From contig OY821742.1 of the NCBI GenBank assembly GCA_963682055.1, forward strand, positions 1,759,816-1,823,815: DNA of 64,000 nucleotides, read 5' to 3'. Below the pieces are notes generated by a model, which saw only the letters and a program-made list of their open reading frames with translations, was not told where the DNA came from and did no database searches. Of this stretch, positions 61,086 to 64,000 are shown piece by piece. The stretch comes from Primula veris (taxonomy: Eukaryota > Streptophyta > Magnoliopsida > Ericales > Primulaceae). The position numbers and the translations under genes were made by a program. Within the stretch, counting starts at the first letter, position 1, and each line of letters starts with the position of its first letter.

Positions 61086-62224
61086 TAATATTAATAATAT
61101 TATCATAGACTATTAATCGATGGAATCGGTTATCAAAACCGTGACAAGAAAGCTAAATATTTATTCAGAATCTTCTTATTTAATACTAATTGTTTCCCAG
61201 CCTAACTAGGATCAGACCTAATCTCCTGAATTGTAAGTAGTATTTTCATTGAAATTATTTCCATGGGCATTTTTTAGTTCCCATTTTATTTACTTGTTTT
61301 ATTTTATTTCATTTAACTGTTTATATCAATCAATTAAAATATATATATGTACTTATCTATACTCCATAGAAAAATTAGAGATTATAACACAAGTTATATA
61401 ATGTAATTGTTTTGCAACTTATTATCAAACAAAACTTACGGATAAATATTTAGGAAAACCCAAAATTGTAGATTTTAATTCTATGTTTTTTTTTTGGGTT
61501 TTTCATGTTAGTTGGAAAGTTAATTTACGGAATTTTAATTTCTTCAATATTGATTATTTTATGGGCAATATTTAGATGCTATCAAGGTGTTCGAGTAAAT
61601 GTCTGAAAGAGAATCGGTTTTTTTATATAGCGTTAAATTATAGATGTTTTGTTGATTTTGATTAATTTATATGATTCCCATTGTGACGAGAGTTATTTAT
61701 GTTCGGATGATATTTAAGAAGCCGAAATATTAACATTTTATCAAATTTAAGAACCGAAAAATAAGTGCATGTTAAAGCTAACTGAAAAAAGGTTTGAGTT
61801 TGAAGTAGTGAGATGGAATTGAGCTGCATTAAGGCTTTGTTTGGTTGTAAAAATATTAAGTTGGCTTATTTAAGGTTGCGGAAACAATGGAGGCAACCAG
61901 CATGATCAATTTTTAATTTTTTTAGCCAGTTTTTTTTTTTTAAAGTTACTCCCGTTTTAAGCTAGTCAGCCAATTGCACTGCAACCTCGATGCAAAAATT
62001 AAATAAACGGTTGCCAGTGTGCACGAAACGAGACTTCTCAATGGATATTCTTAATTAATTTGTTTAAGTTGAAGAGCGTTTTGACCTTTGAGCTTATAAA
62101 GGCGACATCTTTATGTTCATCGCAGTGTTTTCTTAGCTAGTAATGATGTGTACTTTCTCGGTGCTTATTACTGGTTTCTTTCGTTTTTTCAGTACTTGTT
62201 GGGCTAATATCGTAAGCCTTCAAA
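61086..62224 (+). other. Upstream region and 5' UTR of the PORR gene
   Basis: AT-rich until about 61980. An upstream ATG at 62143 opens an 84-codon frame that overlaps the PORR start. A TTTTTTCAG at about 62182-62190 could be the acceptor of a 5' UTR intron. No TATA box could be fixed. Confidence 0.4.
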
Positions 62225-63622
62225 ATGCTCATCTTCTTCACTGTCACGGCAAAAATTCGAACACTAAACCGAGTCACCTCAAGAAATTCGACATCACTGT
62301 TACAGCAAATCCCCTCGTCCACGTCATCAACAAGGTCATTCTCTCAGTCCACCTCACTCCCCAAGAAAGTCCAAAGAGTACGAGACCATGGCTATGACAA
62401 CTACATGGAAATCGAGAAAAAGATGCGGAAAGTTCTCAAGTTTCAAGCCCTTATGCTCTCTCACTACCCCTCCATCTCTCTTCCCGTCCCCCGCCTCGAA
62501 ACCCTTGCTCGACGTTTCGGGTTCAAACAGCTTGAGCCTGCCGGGTTTATCCTCAAATTTCCACACGTTTTTGACATTTTTGAACACCCGGTTCAAAGGG
62601 TATTACATTGTCGGCTTACCCGAAAAGCGCTTCTCCAAATTGATCAGGAGAGAGAGGCACTAGCAGCTCAGGTTCCAGAAGCTGTGACCCGTTTGCGAAA
62701 GCTCCTCATGCTGTCGAACACGGGGGGTCTCCCATTTGATTATGTACGTGTTGCCCGTAAAGATTTGGGTCTCCCTGACGACTTTGAATCTTCAGTAATT
62801 CTAAAAAATCCTCAATTTTTTAGACTTTTGGATGATAAAGAAAACAAGAGTAAATACATTGAGCTTATAGATAAAGACCCGACATTGTCCGTTTGTGCTA
62901 TTGAGAAACTTAGGGAAAAGGAGTATAGGGAGAAGGGAATAGATGCGGAAAATATCAGGTTTTCGTTTATTGTGAATTTCCCACCTGGGTTTAAAATCGG
63001 AAAATATTACAAAATCGCAGTTTGGAAGTGGCAGAGGCTACCTTATTGGTCCCCATATGATGATATATCGGGGTACGATATGAGATCTCTCGAGGCACAA
63101 AAGAGATTAGAGAAACGAGCTGTCGCGATGATACACGAGATTTTGTCCCTTACTGTTGAGAAAAAGATTACATTGGAGAGGATCGCACATTTTCGTATGG
63201 CGATGAATTTGCCTAAAAAATTAAAGGATTTTTTGCTTCAGCATCAGGGGATATTTTACATATCGACAAGGGGTAATCAGGGAAAGCTACATACGATTTT
63301 TCTTAGGGAGGCTTATAGAAAAGGGGAATTGGTGGAACCGAATGATTTGTATTTGGCAAGGAGAAAGCTTGCTGAGTTGATATTGGTGAGTCCGAGAAAG
63401 GCGAAACTTGATAGAGGGCTGGTTAGTTATAGGAGAGAGAGAGGAGGTGGAAGCGTTAGGACGGTTAATAGAGATGACGTGGAAGGCGATGTTGGAGAGA
63501 GAGCCTATGAGGAAAATTTGGAGTCGGACTCGGAGTTTGAAGATGGCTCTGATTACACTGACGGGGATGACGATGGTGAGAAAGACGAAGAAATAGGGGT
63601 TCCTAATGCTGTGAATGAATGA
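62225..63622 (+). CDS. PORR-domain organelle RNA-binding protein (WTF1/RPD1 family)
   Basis: 465 residues in one exon. Residues 1-50 are rich in Ser, Thr and Arg with almost no acidic residues, as in a mitochondrial or plastid targeting peptide. The PORR domain covers about residues 50-390, with family stretches such as DNYMEIEKKMRKVLKFQALM, RRFGFKQLEPAGFILKFPHV, LPFDYVRVARKDLGLPD, PPGFKIGKYYKIAVWKWQRL, HFRMAMNLPKKLKDFLLQHQ and GIFYISTRGNQGKLHTIFLR. The tail (about 405-465) is acidic (YTDGDDDGEKDEE). Plant PORR proteins bind organelle RNA and assist splicing of group II introns. Which organelle and which intron cannot be told; the presequence slightly favours mitochondria. Length and lack of introns are usual for the family. 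The ATG at 62225 is kept because it begins the targeting peptide. Confidence 0.9.
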   Translation: MLIFFTVTAKIRTLNRVTSRNSTSLLQQIPSSTSSTRSFSQSTSLPKKVQRVRDHGYDNYMEIEKKMRKVLKFQALMLSHYPSISLPVPRLETLARRFGFKQLEPAGFILKFPHVFDIFEHPVQRVLHCRLTRKALLQIDQEREALAAQVPEAVTRLRKLLMLSNTGGLPFDYVRVARKDLGLPDDFESSVILKNPQFFRLLDDKENKSKYIELIDKDPTLSVCAIEKLREKEYREKGIDAENIRFSFIVNFPPGFKIGKYYKIAVWKWQRLPYWSPYDDISGYDMRSLEAQKRLEKRAVAMIHEILSLTVEKKITLERIAHFRMAMNLPKKLKDFLLQHQGIFYISTRGNQGKLHTIFLREAYRKGELVEPNDLYLARRKLAELILVSPRKAKLDRGLVSYRRERGGGSVRTVNRDDVEGDVGERAYEENLESDSEFEDGSDYTDGDDDGEKDEEIGVPNAVNE

Positions 63623-64000
63623 GGAAACAAGCTTCACTACGTTGGCGAAACGAAATACTTTTTTATTTCAATTCATTTGAAGCCAAAATGCTACGAGTAT
63701 AGAAAGAGTGTCGAGGAAATCAATCGCAATGTTGGGACACATGATCATGGGTATAACATTTTTCATACAAAGCACACGGGCCTTGGTGGGAGAGCCTCAT
63801 AGCATATTTTGTATTTCAACACATAAAGCTGTTTCTTGTTGTTTGTACATATTAAAGCTTTTCTTTATTGACGGTTTTTTATTGTACTCGATAAAAATTT
63901 GTGCGAGGATCAGGTTGAGCTGCCTCTTATCATTTGCACCGTTTTAATTCAGTATACGTTATATTTACATTGAGTATGGGATATGGCGAGTGTCAATCGC
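63623..64000 (+). other. 3' flank of the PORR gene
   Basis: Probably 3' UTR and downstream DNA. The open frame at 63708-63947 has no family resemblance. Confidence 0.4.

Overview
The window is nuclear DNA of a flowering plant, most probably a eudicot. It is very AT-rich, its genes are split by GT-AG introns, and the genes between long non-coding stretches belong to plant families: an F-box/DUF295 protein, an anther-type lipid transfer protein, a plant rhomboid and a PORR-domain protein. I cannot name the species. Genes make up a small part of the window; most of the rest is transposable-element DNA of several classes. Layout: (1) 1-3267, the 3' two thirds of a YrdC/Sua5-type gene on the + strand. 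One internal exon that I expect from homologues is absent. (2) 3268-7573, intergenic DNA with a Stowaway MITE, two 193-bp CACTA-type MITEs and a palindromic MITE remnant. (3) 7574-14567, Copia element A on the - strand, with a perfect 5-bp target duplication. (4) 17574-18767, an intact F-box/DUF295 gene on the - strand. (5) 22030-24310, a broken LINE on the - strand with a foreign low-complexity block inside it. (6) 24.3-31.3 kb, gene-free, with degraded repeats and segments duplicated elsewhere in the window. (7) 31313-38278, Copia element B on the + strand. (8) 39133-40150, a frameshifted, truncated relative of the F-box gene, followed by a segment shared with 26-28 kb and a second LINE fragment. 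(9) 42293-43584, a two-exon lipid transfer protein gene. (10) 44569-49337, a complete five-exon rhomboid protease gene on the - strand with a tandem repeat in intron 1. (11) 52118-58720, Copia element C on the + strand. (12) 62225-63622, an intronless PORR-domain gene. The most interesting system is the Copia family. All three copies have matched LTRs, primer-binding and polypurine sites, and two have perfect, different target duplications, so they inserted independently and fairly recently. Yet all three carry the same inactivating lesions: a one-base loss in the integrase core and loss of the reverse transcriptase YVDD block. That pattern fits a non-autonomous family moved in trans by an intact relative that is not in this window. 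The host genes do not form a pathway. They act in separate places: RNA or tRNA modification, ubiquitin-dependent turnover, the anther surface, membrane proteolysis and organelle intron splicing.
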